DNA of 64,000 nucleotides, from contig NZ_QGEH01000001.1 in assembly GCF_003258515.1 (NCBI RefSeq), forward strand, positions 1,674,001 through 1,738,000, read 5' to 3'. Made by a program: the position numbers and the translations under genes. A model generated the notes under the pieces. That model ran no database searches. It was given only the letters and a program-made list of their open reading frames with translations, and had not been told where the DNA came from. This DNA comes from Marinobacter bohaiensis. GTDB lineage: Bacteria > Pseudomonadota > Gammaproteobacteria > Pseudomonadales > Oleiphilaceae. Below, piece after piece: positions 26,438 to 36,715 of the stretch; position 1 is the first letter of the stretch, and each line of letters starts with the position of its first letter.

Positions 26438-27715
26438 ATGGAAACAAGTAACCATATTATCGCTGTAATCGGCCTCGGTTACGTCGGCCTACCACTTGCG
26501 GTGGAGTTCGGTAAAAAGCGTCCTGTTATCGGCTTTGATATCGATCAGAAACGTGTCGATGAACTTCGAAATGGACATGATCATACGTTGGAGGTCAGTG
26601 GTTCGGAGCTCAGCTTGGCGAGTTGTCTCAGCTATACCGCCAGCTCTGATGATCTGGAATCCGCGAATATCTATATCGTAACGGTGCCAACGCCTATTGA
26701 CGAGCACAAGCGGCCAGACCTAACTCCCTTGATCAAGGCAAGTGAAACGATAGGGAAGACTCTTAAGAAAGGCGACGTTGTCATTTACGAGTCTACGGTT
26801 TATCCGGGGGCAACCGAGGAGGACTGCGTACCGGTTCTCGAACGGGTGTCTGGCCTCGTTTATAACCAGGATTTTTATGCAGGTTATAGCCCTGAGCGTA
26901 TCAATCCGGGGGATAAAGAACACCGCGTTACCAACATTAAGAAAGTCACTTCCGGTTCAACCCCGGAAACGGCTGATTTGGTGGATTCGCTATACGAAGA
27001 GATCGTTACGGTAGGGACTCACAAGGCAAGCAGCATCAAGGTGGCTGAGGCGGCGAAAGTGATTGAGAATACTCAGCGGGATCTGAATATTGCCCTGATT
27101 AATGAGTTGGCGATGATCTTTAACAAAATGGGGATCGACACCGAAGCGGTTCTGGAAGCGGCGGGCTCTAAATGGAACTTTTTGCCGTTCCGTCCTGGCT
27201 TGGTGGGTGGCCACTGCATTGGCGTGGATCCGTATTACCTGACTCACAAGGCACAGACCATCGGCCACCATCCAGAAATTATCCTCGCCGGTCGCCGCCT
27301 TAATGATGGCATGGGGGTCTACGTGGTCTCCCAACTGGTAAAGTCGATGCTGAAAAAGCGTATTCACGTCGAAGGGGCGCAAGTACTGGTGATGGGGTTG
27401 GCCTTCAAGGAAAACTGTCCGGATCTGCGTAATACGCGGGTGATTGATATCATTCGAGAGCTACAGGAATACAACACCAAGGTTGATGTCTTCGATCCCT
27501 GGGTTTCAGTACCTGAGGCTGAGGATGAGTATGGCATCGTGCCAGTGGAGGAGCCTGCGCAAGGTGCTTACGATGCGATTATCATTGCGGTCGGCCATCA
27601 ACAATTTAAAGCGATGGGCATTGAAAGCATTCGCAATCTTGGCAAAAGCGCTGGTCACCTGATTTACGACTTGAAATATCTGTTTCCGGCAGGCCAGTCT
27701 GATATCCGCCTTTGA
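26438..27715 (+). CDS. UDP-N-acetylglucosamine 6-dehydrogenase (WbpA/TviB-like)
   Basis: This 425-residue nucleotide-sugar dehydrogenase oxidises C6 of a UDP-HexNAc to the uronic acid with two NAD+. The Rossmann start is [12 protein letters not shown] (residues ~10-21), [13 protein letters not shown] is the central signature, and the catalytic Cys is in [11 protein letters not shown] (~260). It heads the wbpB-wbpD-wbpE set, so its product UDP-GlcNAcA would be the substrate of the next enzyme. A close paralogue lies at 47248-48513. Confidence 0.9.
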   Translation: METSNHIIAVIGLGYVGLPLAVEFGKKRPVIGFDIDQKRVDELRNGHDHTLEVSGSELSLASCLSYTASSDDLESANIYIVTVPTPIDEHKRPDLTPLIKASETIGKTLKKGDVVIYESTVYPGATEEDCVPVLERVSGLVYNQDFYAGYSPERINPGDKEHRVTNIKKVTSGSTPETADLVDSLYEEIVTVGTHKASSIKVAEAAKVIENTQRDLNIALINELAMIFNKMGIDTEAVLEAAGSKWNFLPFRPGLVGGHCIGVDPYYLTHKAQTIGHHPEIILAGRRLNDGMGVYVVSQLVKSMLKKRIHVEGAQVLVMGLAFKENCPDLRNTRVIDIIRELQEYNTKVDVFDPWVSVPEAEDEYGIVPVEEPAQGAYDAIIIAVGHQQFKAMGIESIRNLGKSAGHLIYDLKYLFPAGQSDIRL

Positions 27716-27748
27716 GGCGCGTAGAGTAGCTAGAACACACCCCATTAA

Positions 27749-28714
<966 letters not shown>

Positions 28715-28729
28715 TGGCTGAAATCTCTC

Positions 28730-28757
28730 CCCATCCCCTTCGAAGAAGGGAGATGGG
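28730..28757. other. Imperfect hairpin between wbpB and wbpD
   Basis: CCCATCCCCTTC (28730-28741) pairs with GAAGGGAGATGGG (28745-28757) with one bulged base and a 3-base loop. No T tract follows. It may be an RNA-stability element or a REP-like intergenic palindrome; only one copy was noticed. Confidence 0.45.
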
Positions 28758-28792
28758 ATTGAGGCGCTACTTTTCAGATACAAGGAGCAACG

Positions 28793-29368
28793 ATGTCTGC
28801 CCAAATTCACCCCAGCGCTATAGTAGACGAGGGTGCCCAGATCGGCGAAGGGTCACGGGTCTGGCATTTCGTGCACGTATGCAGTGGAGCAAAAATCGGC
28901 AAGAACGTTTCCATGGGCCAGGGTGTATTCGTCGGCAATAAGGTAACCATCGGCGACAACTGCAAGATTCAGAACAACGTCTCGGTGTACGATAATGTTC
29001 ATCTGGAAGAGGGCGTATTCTGCGGTCCTAGCATGGTGTTCACCAACGTTTACAACCCCCGATCACTCATCGAGCGGAAAGACGAGTACCGTGACACGCT
29101 TGTGAAAAAAGGCGCTACGTTGGGGGCGAACTGCACCCTGGTGTGTGGCGTCACCATCGGCAGCTATGCGTTCGTCGGTGCCGGTGCGGTGGTCAACAAA
29201 AACGTGCCAGGCTACGCGCTGATGGTGGGTGTGCCCGCGAAACAGGTCGGTTGGATGAGCGAGTACGGTGAGCAACTGGATTTGCCTGTTACCGGCGAGT
29301 CTGAATGTGTCTGTCCTCACACCGGCACTCGTTACGTTCTTGAAGGCAACGTAGTCACCAAGAAATAA
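28793..29368 (+). CDS. wbpD: UDP-2-acetamido-3-amino-2,3-dideoxyglucuronate N-acetyltransferase (WbpD-like)
   Basis: This 191-residue left-handed beta-helix acetyltransferase has hexapeptide repeats from about residue 10 to 130 (for example [20 protein letters not shown]). The loop [17 protein letters not shown] is typical of WbpD. It uses acetyl-CoA to acetylate the 3-amino group and gives UDP-GlcNAc(3NAc)A. RBS AAGGAGC lies close to the ATG. It is co-directional with wbpB and the aminotransferase. Confidence 0.92.
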   Translation: MSAQIHPSAIVDEGAQIGEGSRVWHFVHVCSGAKIGKNVSMGQGVFVGNKVTIGDNCKIQNNVSVYDNVHLEEGVFCGPSMVFTNVYNPRSLIERKDEYRDTLVKKGATLGANCTLVCGVTIGSYAFVGAGAVVNKNVPGYALMVGVPAKQVGWMSEYGEQLDLPVTGESECVCPHTGTRYVLEGNVVTKK

Positions 29369-29425
29369 AGCAGGTTCATTGTCTGTTCTCTTTCGTTATT
29401 ACAGTGATTGACAAAGGGTTTCTTC

Positions 29426-30499
29426 ATGCAGTTCATCGATTTGGCCGCTCAGCAAGCAAGAATTAAAGACAAAATCGACGCCAATATCCAGAAAGTTCTG
29501 GCGCACGGTAAATACATCCTGGGGCCCGAAGTCGCCGAACTTGAAGAGAAGCTTGCTGCTTATACCGGTGCCAAATATTGCATAACGTGCGGTAATGGAA
29601 CCGATGCTTTGCAGATTGCTCAGATGGCCGTTGGCGTGGGGCCTGGTGATGAGGTGATTGTCCCCGGCTTCAGCTACATTGCCACTGCCGAAACTCCCGC
29701 TGTTTTGGGTGCGAGACCGGTTTACGTAGACATTGATCCGAAGACTTATAACCTCAATCCCGAATTGCTAGAAGAAGTCATTACCTCGCGTACTAAAGCT
29801 ATTATTCCCGTGTCACTCTATGGCCAGTGTGCTGATTTTGACGCGATAAATGCCGTCGCCGAGAAGCACAATATCCCTGTAATTGAAGACGGTGCTCAAA
29901 GTTTTGGGGCCAGCTATAAAGGGAGGAAGTCGTGTAATCTCACGACAATTGGTTGCACGAGCTTTTTTCCAAGTAAACCTTTAGGGTGTTATGGCGATGG
30001 TGGAGCAATTTTCACCAACGATGATGAGTTGGCGATAACGCTCCGCCAAATAGCTCGGCACGGGCAGGATAGACGCTATCACCACATCCGAGTCGGGGTG
30101 AATAGCCGCTTGGACACGCTGCAAGCCGCTATACTATTGCCTAAGCTTGAACTGTTGGATGAAGAGATCGAGTTGCGTAACTTGGCAGCACAGAATTACA
30201 CCGGCCTGCTTAGTGAAGTCGGTTTCACTAATTCACCATATGTCGAGGATTATAACGTTTCTGCTTGGGCACAATATACTATCAGGGTAGAGGATCGAAT
30301 AGCACTCCAGGCCAAGCTGACTGCAGTTGATATTCCAACTGCAATTCATTACCCGATACCTCTTAATAAGCAGCCAGCTGTGGCGGATGACTCCGCTACT
30401 CTATCTATGGGGGACGCAATAGCAGAACAGGTGTTGAGCTTGCCGATGCATCCTTATTTAACTATCGATGAACAACGGCGATTGATTGAGGTCCTATAG
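29426..30499 (+). CDS. wbpE: UDP-3-keto-GlcNAcA aminotransferase (WbpE-like)
   Basis: This is a 357-residue PLP enzyme of the DegT/DnrJ/EryC1 family. The PLP lysine is in FFPSKPLGCYGDGG (near residue 184), the cofactor-binding IEDGAQSFGA is near 154-163, and the N-terminus is MQFIDLAAQQARIKDKI, as in WbpE. ATG at 29426 matches the family start; an in-frame TTG six codons upstream is unlikely. It transfers an amino group from glutamate to C3 of the keto sugar made by WbpB. No WbpI-type 2-epimerase follows, so the end product should keep the gluco form. Confidence 0.92.
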   Translation: MQFIDLAAQQARIKDKIDANIQKVLAHGKYILGPEVAELEEKLAAYTGAKYCITCGNGTDALQIAQMAVGVGPGDEVIVPGFSYIATAETPAVLGARPVYVDIDPKTYNLNPELLEEVITSRTKAIIPVSLYGQCADFDAINAVAEKHNIPVIEDGAQSFGASYKGRKSCNLTTIGCTSFFPSKPLGCYGDGGAIFTNDDELAITLRQIARHGQDRRYHHIRVGVNSRLDTLQAAILLPKLELLDEEIELRNLAAQNYTGLLSEVGFTNSPYVEDYNVSAWAQYTIRVEDRIALQAKLTAVDIPTAIHYPIPLNKQPAVADDSATLSMGDAIAEQVLSLPMHPYLTIDEQRRLIEVL

Positions 30500-30533
30500 T
30501 CTCGTTACTTAAGGTGCAATAAGGGGGTGAGAA

Positions 30534-31190
30534 TTGCCGTCAGCGATTAAAAGATTTTATGGAAAACTAACCCAAGCCAAGCATTCTTTTGAGTTTCCGT
30601 ATTCTCCATATAATAAAAGACATAATTGTATATTTATTCATATACCAAAAGTTGCAGGGACATCAATCACAGAAGCGCTGGGGGATAGGCGTGCAAAAAG
30701 AAACCACTTGCCCTGGTATGTCTACTATACAGCTAATAGGAATTTCTTTGAGAATTCTTACAAGTTTGCCTTTGTGAGGAATCCGTGGGATAGGGCAGTT
30801 TCCGCTTATAACTACTTGGTAGCCGGTGGTAATAAAGTTGGTGATTTGAATGTTTCTGAACAGATTTCAAATTTTGAGTCTTTCGACGACTTTATAATTA
30901 ACGGTATTGGGGAAGGTAGCTACAGAAATCATTTGCTTTTCATCCCGCAATCTGAGTTTGTGGTGAATGGAGAGCAAGAGCTTGTTGTGGATTTTCTCGG
31001 TAGATTTGAAAGCTTGGAAAACGATTTTAGAAATGTTTTGGGGTCCTTGGGGCTTCGGCGCGAACTCTCTAATGTGAATTCATCCAAACGGGCGAGCGAC
31101 TACAAAGAATATTACAAAGATGAGCGGTCAATAGAGGTCGTGCGTGAGGTGTATGCTCAAGATGTAAAGATGTTTTCATATGAATTCTGA
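30534..31190 (+). CDS. Sulfotransferase family protein (carbohydrate sulfotransferase-like)
   Basis: This 218-residue protein of the sulfotransferase family 2 fold has the PAPS 5'-phosphosulfate loop FIHIPKVAGTS (residues ~34-44) and the 3'-phosphate site FVRNPWDRAVSAY (~80-92). There is no signal peptide or membrane segment, so it would act in the cytoplasm on a nucleotide- or lipid-linked glycan. The gene is strikingly AT-rich compared with its surroundings, suggesting transfer. It starts with TTG behind AAGGGGGTGAG, 34 bases after wbpE, and overlaps the next glycosyltransferase by 11 bases. A cysC gene for PAPS supply lies in the same island. Confidence 0.88.
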   Translation: MPSAIKRFYGKLTQAKHSFEFPYSPYNKRHNCIFIHIPKVAGTSITEALGDRRAKRNHLPWYVYYTANRNFFENSYKFAFVRNPWDRAVSAYNYLVAGGNKVGDLNVSEQISNFESFDDFIINGIGEGSYRNHLLFIPQSEFVVNGEQELVVDFLGRFESLENDFRNVLGSLGLRRELSNVNSSKRASDYKEYYKDERSIEVVREVYAQDVKMFSYEF

Positions 31191-32382
31191 AATGCATATT
31201 CTTCTACTTCCGTCTTGGTATCCCAAAGCTCCGGATGATGTAGGCGGAGTTTTTTTTCGCGACCAAGCCCTCGCATTGCAGGACTATGGCCACAGAGTGG
31301 GGGTGATCGCGCCTTCAATGCGTTCCCTACGCACGCTGAACAAGCTGGCCACGCCAAAGCTGTCTGCTTGCGAAAACGATAGCGGTCTTCTTACATACAG
31401 AAAAGAGCTGTTGGCAGCTTTGCCTCGAGTTCCTTATGGTAACTATTACCTGTTCAAAAAAGCTGCTAGGGCGTTGTTGAGGCAATACATCAACGATAAT
31501 GGGAAACCGGACATTCTTCATGCGCATGCTGCTATTTTTGCTGGTGCGGCTGGAGCGGAATTATCCGACGAATTTAACATACCGTTGGTGCTAACAGAGC
31601 ATAGCACCGGCTTCGCGCGACTTGCATATTCGGCGTGGCAGCTCAACCTTGCTGAAAAGGCTGTTCGTAGAGCCGTTGCGTGCATCGCGGTGAGTCCCTC
31701 GTTGGCGGAATTATTAAGCAAACATTTCTCTCTCATTGAGCAAAGTTGGAAGTGGATTCCAAATGTTGTCGCAGACCGTTTTAAGGCACCAGAAAAACGG
31801 AAGCGGATGGAGCGTCCGATCCGTTTCCTGAATCTTGCATTGATGACCGAGAAGAAGGGCCAATTTGACCTCCTAGAGGCTTTCGGCGAGCTCAATCGCA
31901 CCGGGTTGGATGTGGAGCTTTGGCTTGCAGGCGATGGCCCGATTCGTTCAGGTTTGGAGCAAATGGTGGTCAAGGTCGGCCTTCAAGAGAAAGTTCGGTT
32001 TCTTGGTCTGGTGGCCCCAGAGGATGTGCCGGCTCTGTTGAATGAAGTGGATGTGATGGTGGTATCTAGCCATTATGAAACTTTCGGTGTGGTTGCGGCC
32101 GAGGCTCTAATGGCTGGTTTGCCGGTGGTCGCTACCCGATGTGGTGGACCGGAGTGCATAGTTGAGGCTGGCGACGGGTTGTTAGTCCCTCCCAAACAAC
32201 CAGGTGAATTGGGGGATGCCATGCGGTATGTCGCTGAAAGTTTACCTGCCTTTGATCCTGTCACTATTGCCGAGCGAGCTAGATCACGCTTTTCTGGCGC
32301 CGCAATTGCTCGCCAGCTGACGGCCGTATATCAAAATGTGCTGTCATCAAACCTTAGCTCTCCTTCAACTCACGCTGGATAA
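31180..32382 (+). CDS. Family 4 glycosyltransferase
   Basis: This 400-residue GT-B fold enzyme has an N-terminal half that begins HILLLPSWYPKAPDDVGGVFFRDQ, typical of GT4 acceptor domains. The C-terminal half has the nucleotide-sugar site with VSSHYETFGVVAAEALMAGLPVVATRCGGPE, the E-x7-E region. It should add one sugar to the undecaprenyl-linked repeat unit on the cytoplasmic face. A Met five codons downstream (31192), one base after the sulfotransferase stop, is an equally good start. Donor and linkage cannot be read from sequence. Confidence 0.9.
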   Translation: MNSEMHILLLPSWYPKAPDDVGGVFFRDQALALQDYGHRVGVIAPSMRSLRTLNKLATPKLSACENDSGLLTYRKELLAALPRVPYGNYYLFKKAARALLRQYINDNGKPDILHAHAAIFAGAAGAELSDEFNIPLVLTEHSTGFARLAYSAWQLNLAEKAVRRAVACIAVSPSLAELLSKHFSLIEQSWKWIPNVVADRFKAPEKRKRMERPIRFLNLALMTEKKGQFDLLEAFGELNRTGLDVELWLAGDGPIRSGLEQMVVKVGLQEKVRFLGLVAPEDVPALLNEVDVMVVSSHYETFGVVAAEALMAGLPVVATRCGGPECIVEAGDGLLVPPKQPGELGDAMRYVAESLPAFDPVTIAERARSRFSGAAIARQLTAVYQNVLSSNLSSPSTHAG

Positions 32383-33649
32383 TCCATTGCTAAATCGTAT
32401 CAGACAGTTTGTCGGCGCGTCTGCTTTGCGTCGAAATATTGGGATGACTCTGGCTCGTCAGTTGCTGGCAGCATTTTCGCAGTTGTTATTGGTAGTGCTT
32501 ATCGCCCGCGAGCTTGGCCCTGAGGGTAACGGCTACTATGCTATAGCTGTCTTGATTTCAACTATGCTGGCCAAATTTTTAAACTTTGGTGTAGGACCCG
32601 CCACTGTTTACTACGTTAGCCGCGGGGATTTCAGCATTGAGCAGGCTTGGAAGGGCAATTGCCGCCTCGCTATTGTTGTCGCTACAGGTGGTTTGGTTTT
32701 TATTTTCCCAGTGTTTTGGGTCTGGGGAAAAGGAATCTTTCCGGGCGTGCCTGCAAGCCTTGTTTATCTGGGACTGGCTAGCTTTCCTCTGACATTACTG
32801 CTCGCGTACTTAAGCACGATATTGCAGGGCCTTCAAGATTTCAAAGCCTTTAATCTGACGGTGCTCGTGCCCCCATATGTTAATTTGGCGGGTGTGGCTA
32901 TCGCATTCTACTTTTTGGAGTGCGGTGTAATAGGAGCATTGGTCGCTTTTATTATCGGTCAAATAGTTGGACTGCTAATTGTATTAAGGTTATTAGCAAA
33001 AAGAAGGTCTTTTAAGACTACGGAAGAAGCGACAACGACTTCATTTTATGCGCGCCGGGTGCTTGGCTATGGCTGGAAAGCTCACTTGTCAAACATTCTT
33101 ACATATGTCAATTACCGCGCTGATATGTTTCTTGTCAACTTTTTCCTCTCACCCGCCGCGACCGGCATATATGTAATTGCGGTGCAAATCGCTGAAAAGC
33201 TTTGGATGTTATCTCAAGCGGCTAGTACCGTTCTTTTGCCAAGGCTATCTGCTATGCATCAACAGCCGACCGCTAGACTAGCGCTTGCGCATAAAGGCTT
33301 CTGGGTGGTGACAGCTTTAACGGCAGGTGCGAGTGTTTTTGTCGCCGCTACGCTCTTGTGGCTTATTAAACCAGTGTTTGGGCAAGAATATATAGAGGCG
33401 TTGCCAGCATTTTTTTGGCTGCTGCCAGGTATAATTGCTGGGGCCGGTTCCCGAATTTACTCTAACTGCATTGCAGCGGCGGGAAGGCCGGAGTGGAATA
33501 TGTATGCTTCTCTGAGTGTTATGGCAATTAATGTTATTGGGAATGTTGTCTTGATTCCAGATCACGGGCTTGTTGGAGCTGCATGGGCCACAAGTTTCGC
33601 GTACTGTTTGAATGCGTTGATAAGGGTTTTAATAGTCAAAAGAATCTAG
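32336..33649 (+). CDS. wzx: Wzx-type O-unit flippase
   Basis: This MATE/MOP-type flippase of up to 437 residues has about 12 hydrophobic segments. The N-terminus (RRNIGMTLARQLLAAFSQLLLVVLIARELGPEGNGYYAIA) is characteristic of polysaccharide biosynthesis flippases. It would move the lipid-linked repeat unit across the inner membrane. The ATG at 32336 overlaps the upstream gene by 47 bases; a TTG at 32387 or a later Met may be the true start. It is followed at once by the polymerase gene. Confidence 0.87.
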   Translation: MCCHQTLALLQLTLDNPLLNRIRQFVGASALRRNIGMTLARQLLAAFSQLLLVVLIARELGPEGNGYYAIAVLISTMLAKFLNFGVGPATVYYVSRGDFSIEQAWKGNCRLAIVVATGGLVFIFPVFWVWGKGIFPGVPASLVYLGLASFPLTLLLAYLSTILQGLQDFKAFNLTVLVPPYVNLAGVAIAFYFLECGVIGALVAFIIGQIVGLLIVLRLLAKRRSFKTTEEATTTSFYARRVLGYGWKAHLSNILTYVNYRADMFLVNFFLSPAATGIYVIAVQIAEKLWMLSQAASTVLLPRLSAMHQQPTARLALAHKGFWVVTALTAGASVFVAATLLWLIKPVFGQEYIEALPAFFWLLPGIIAGAGSRIYSNCIAAAGRPEWNMYASLSVMAINVIGNVVLIPDHGLVGAAWATSFAYCLNALIRVLIVKRI

Positions 33650-34918
33650 GTGTTTAAGTATTATTATAAAATTGTAATGTACAAGGGGAATAGTCATAAG
33701 GTGAAAGTGAAGAAAACTAGTTTTAAACAATGCTTGGACGCCTTGGCTTTTCTGTCATTGGGTTGCTTTATGGTTTTTCAGATATTACCTGGACAAGCTA
33801 GTGCTGGTTTTTTTGCTGCATCTTTCGTTTTTTTTGCTGCATCGTCTATAGCTTTTCCTTCTAAGGTTTGTGCCTTCAAGTATGGGGTTCCAGAATTTAC
33901 TTTAATTCTTTTTCTGATTTCTAACCTGTTTTCAATTTTTTTGAATTCTGAGCTGTTCGGAACCGGGTTTACTGCGCTTTTTTGGTGTTTCGCTGTTTTT
34001 ATATCTTTTCTTTGGGGTAAAAGTATCAAGAATTGGTCGGTTTTTGTTGCGATTCCCGGATTTGTTTGCGGTACTTTGTTCTTTTTCTGGGCTTTGGTTT
34101 TTGGGTTTGATTTGAGTGGATTGTTTTCGGGGAAAATATATAGATCCTCATTTTTATTTGTAGTTAATCCAAATAGGTTTGCGATTATCTTGCTTGTTTC
34201 TTTGGCTTTTCTGACGATTTCGTTTCAGCACTTTGAGGTGCTAGGGGGCTTGAAGAGATATGTTGTGTTTGCGCTTTATGTTATGGTTCTCGTTGGCGTT
34301 ATAGGTACCGGTAGCCGGACTGGCTTTGCGGTCGCCGGTTTTTTTGGGATCCTTGTTGTTGCTCGCTCGCGTTTTAAAGGTCGATTTTTCGGGCAAAGAG
34401 CTTGTAAATTTATAGCGAGAACGCTACTAGTAACTTCGATGTTTACAGTTATAGGTCTGATTTATCTTGTTCTGGTTGGTGCGTTATACGGCTCTGGCAG
34501 AGATGTTATTTGGAGGGTTGCTCTCGATGCATGGGCTGGCAGTCCTTTTTTCGGATTAGGATTTGGCCAGAGTGCGCGAGTGCTTGCTTCAGAAAATATA
34601 ATGCTTAGCGCACATAATGCTTTTGTTGAGCTTTTAGTTGAAGGCGGGATTTCCGCTTTTATCTTGTTTTTTTTATTTTTAGGAACTGTCGCATTAAAGG
34701 GGTGTTTTCGCTCAGGTAGAGAGCCGGAGAGCGTTGTACTGCTGCTGATATTGTTCGCGTTTATTTTTCATCAAAGTTTTGAATCTCTGATATTTCATGT
34801 CTCTCCTTATTCCTTTATGTTCTTTGCTTTTTCAGGATGGGTTGTTGAAAGATGCGGAAGTTATGTGAATTTGCAGGCGCAAGATTTAAGACACACAAGC
34901 ATTGCTCGCCCAAGATGA
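33650..34918 (+). CDS. wzy: Wzy-type O-antigen polymerase
   Basis: This hydrophobic protein of up to 422 residues has about 11 membrane segments. A periplasmic Wzy_C-type loop contains GLGFGQSARVLA and SAHNAFVELLVEGG (near residues 300-340). Next to wzx, this is the expected polymerase of the Wzx/Wzy pathway. The gene is among the most AT-rich in the window. The frame opens with GTG immediately after the wzx stop; ATG at 33677 or GTG at 33701 (behind AAGGGG) could be the real start. Confidence 0.85.
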   Translation: MFKYYYKIVMYKGNSHKVKVKKTSFKQCLDALAFLSLGCFMVFQILPGQASAGFFAASFVFFAASSIAFPSKVCAFKYGVPEFTLILFLISNLFSIFLNSELFGTGFTALFWCFAVFISFLWGKSIKNWSVFVAIPGFVCGTLFFFWALVFGFDLSGLFSGKIYRSSFLFVVNPNRFAIILLVSLAFLTISFQHFEVLGGLKRYVVFALYVMVLVGVIGTGSRTGFAVAGFFGILVVARSRFKGRFFGQRACKFIARTLLVTSMFTVIGLIYLVLVGALYGSGRDVIWRVALDAWAGSPFFGLGFGQSARVLASENIMLSAHNAFVELLVEGGISAFILFFLFLGTVALKGCFRSGREPESVVLLLILFAFIFHQSFESLIFHVSPYSFMFFAFSGWVVERCGSYVNLQAQDLRHTSIARPR

Positions 34919-34971
34919 AGAAATAGCACCATTAAAGGTATGTAAAGAGTAATAAGGTAGGGTTCACAGCA

Positions 34972-36078
34972 ATGAGGATTTCACACTTAACCTCAGTTCA
35001 TAGTCGCACGGATACTAGAATATTCTTGAAAGAGTGCATGTCTCTCGCCAGTCTCGGCTGCACAGTTTCTTTAGTAGTCGCTGATGGGAAAGGTAATGAA
35101 GAATATGGCGGGGTTTCCATCCACGATGTTGGCGGTTCGAATGGGCGTCTGGACCGAATTCGCAATGCGCCCGGGCGAATATTATCTAAGGCACTGGCCC
35201 TTGACTCGGATGTCTACCATTTGCACGATCCGGAACTGTTGCCTATCGGCCTGAAGCTCAAGAAGCGGGATAAAATCGTCATTTTTGATGCTCACGAAGA
35301 TGTGCCAAAACAGATTCTTGGTAAGCCCTATCTCAACAGACCCGCCCGATGGCTGTTGTCAAAAGCGTTTGCAATGTATGAGCGATACGCTTGCCGTAAA
35401 CTGGATGCTGTCGTAGCTGCCACTCCCTATATTCGGGATAAGTTCTTAGCGGAGGGCGTTCATTCGGTGGATATTAACAATTACCCACTGCTTGGAGAGC
35501 TTTCGTCTGATGCCGTGGATTGGACACTTAAAAAGGACCAGGTGGCCTATGTTGGCGGTGTAGGTATTAATCGTGGTATTCGTGAAATGGTTCGGGCAAT
35601 GGAGCTGGTGAAGTCCAGCGCAACGTTTGCGCTCGGTGGCAATTTCAACCCGGCGGGTTTTGAGGACGAAATCCGGTTGGAAGCTGGTTGGGAAAGAGTA
35701 GAGTATTCGGGCTGGCTGGATCGCCAAGGGGTTAAAAGGTTATTGAGTGAATCTGTTGCCGGTTTGGTGACATTGCATCCCATTGTCAATTATCTGGATG
35801 CCTTGCCGGTCAAAATGTTCGAATACATGGCTGCAGGCCTGCCTGTTATCGCGTCAAATTTTACGCTCTGGAAACAGATTGTAGAAGGCAATCAGTGTGG
35901 CCTTTGCGTTGACCCACTCGATCCCGAGGCCATCGCCAACGCGATTGACTACTTAGTCTGCCATCCCGAAGAAGCTGAACAGATGGGGCGTAATGGCCAG
36001 CAGGCGGTACAAGAGCAATACAATTGGGGCATTGAGGAATATAAGCTAATCGATTTATATAAATCGTTGACCGACTAA
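34972..36078 (+). CDS. Family 4 glycosyltransferase
   Basis: This 368-residue GT-B enzyme has an N-terminal segment [23 protein letters not shown], a recognisable start of one GT4 subgroup found in O-antigen loci. [12 protein letters not shown] and [12 protein letters not shown] follow. The C-terminal donor site has [22 protein letters not shown]. It has no membrane segment. It comes 53 bases after wzy and precedes a 560-base space without a gene. Sugar specificity is not predictable here. Confidence 0.9.
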   Translation: MRISHLTSVHSRTDTRIFLKECMSLASLGCTVSLVVADGKGNEEYGGVSIHDVGGSNGRLDRIRNAPGRILSKALALDSDVYHLHDPELLPIGLKLKKRDKIVIFDAHEDVPKQILGKPYLNRPARWLLSKAFAMYERYACRKLDAVVAATPYIRDKFLAEGVHSVDINNYPLLGELSSDAVDWTLKKDQVAYVGGVGINRGIREMVRAMELVKSSATFALGGNFNPAGFEDEIRLEAGWERVEYSGWLDRQGVKRLLSESVAGLVTLHPIVNYLDALPVKMFEYMAAGLPVIASNFTLWKQIVEGNQCGLCVDPLDPEAIANAIDYLVCHPEEAEQMGRNGQQAVQEQYNWGIEEYKLIDLYKSLTD

Positions 36079-36715
36079 CGCGGCAAATAAAAACTAAATA
36101 TCATCAAATGGGCTGGGTCTCAAGCGGTTAAAGCGAGTAGTATATTTGGCGCTATTGCATAAAGCGAGTGCATTGAAGAGGCGTTGGTACAAGGCAGCTT
36201 GATTTAGAGAGCAATGTTTTGGCCTGCTTCTTCAATCGGGTAGGCATCTGCGGGCTAGATATTCAGTTGGATTCTCCTGGTGGCGGTTTTGGTTAGGTGA
36301 CTGGATAGATGCTAACAGTAATTTAGCGGGGTCTGCTTGAAGAGGCGTTGGTCCGCGTTATCTTGGCGGCCTCTCTCTGCGTGGAAGACCGCGATGGCGC
36401 CGAACGCTTGGCTAGCTCCCTAAATATTCTGAACCAACCCCATCGGGTCAAGCTCTGGTGGGGGTGCCCCACAGAACAAGGGGCCGCCAGCCGATTGACT
36501 CCGTGAGTTGTTCTGAAACGGTTTGGTTGATCAATCACCGGCGGTGGGCGTTGGCCGGAAGAGGACAAGTTTAGACAGAGGCGTTTCATTTAGCGCATCC
36601 TGCCAGGACACAAAATTGCAAGCTAAATGGGGCGAGCTTGTTGAGGGCAGGGGCAGTCGTACTGAAGGGGCGAGGTAGTGGGCCATACAGAAAAGGTGTT
36701 GTTGAGGTTGAGAGC
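36079..36715. other. Gene-free spacer inside the island, possibly a decayed gene
   Basis: About 640 bases without a supported gene. Plus-strand frames are broken repeatedly, although a stretch near 36337-36520 reads as a fairly normal protein in one frame (EEALVRVILAAS through LWWGCP) without a start. The 16-mer TTGAAGAGGCGTTGGT occurs twice (36173-36188 and 36337-36352). This suggests an old insertion or deletion, or the remains of a lost gene. Confidence 0.4.
36173..36352. repeat. Pair of 16-bp direct repeats
   Basis: TTGAAGAGGCGTTGGT is found at 36173-36188 and at 36337-36352, 164 bases apart, both followed by a base then C. They lie in the gene-free spacer between two glycosyltransferase genes. 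Confidence 0.6.
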
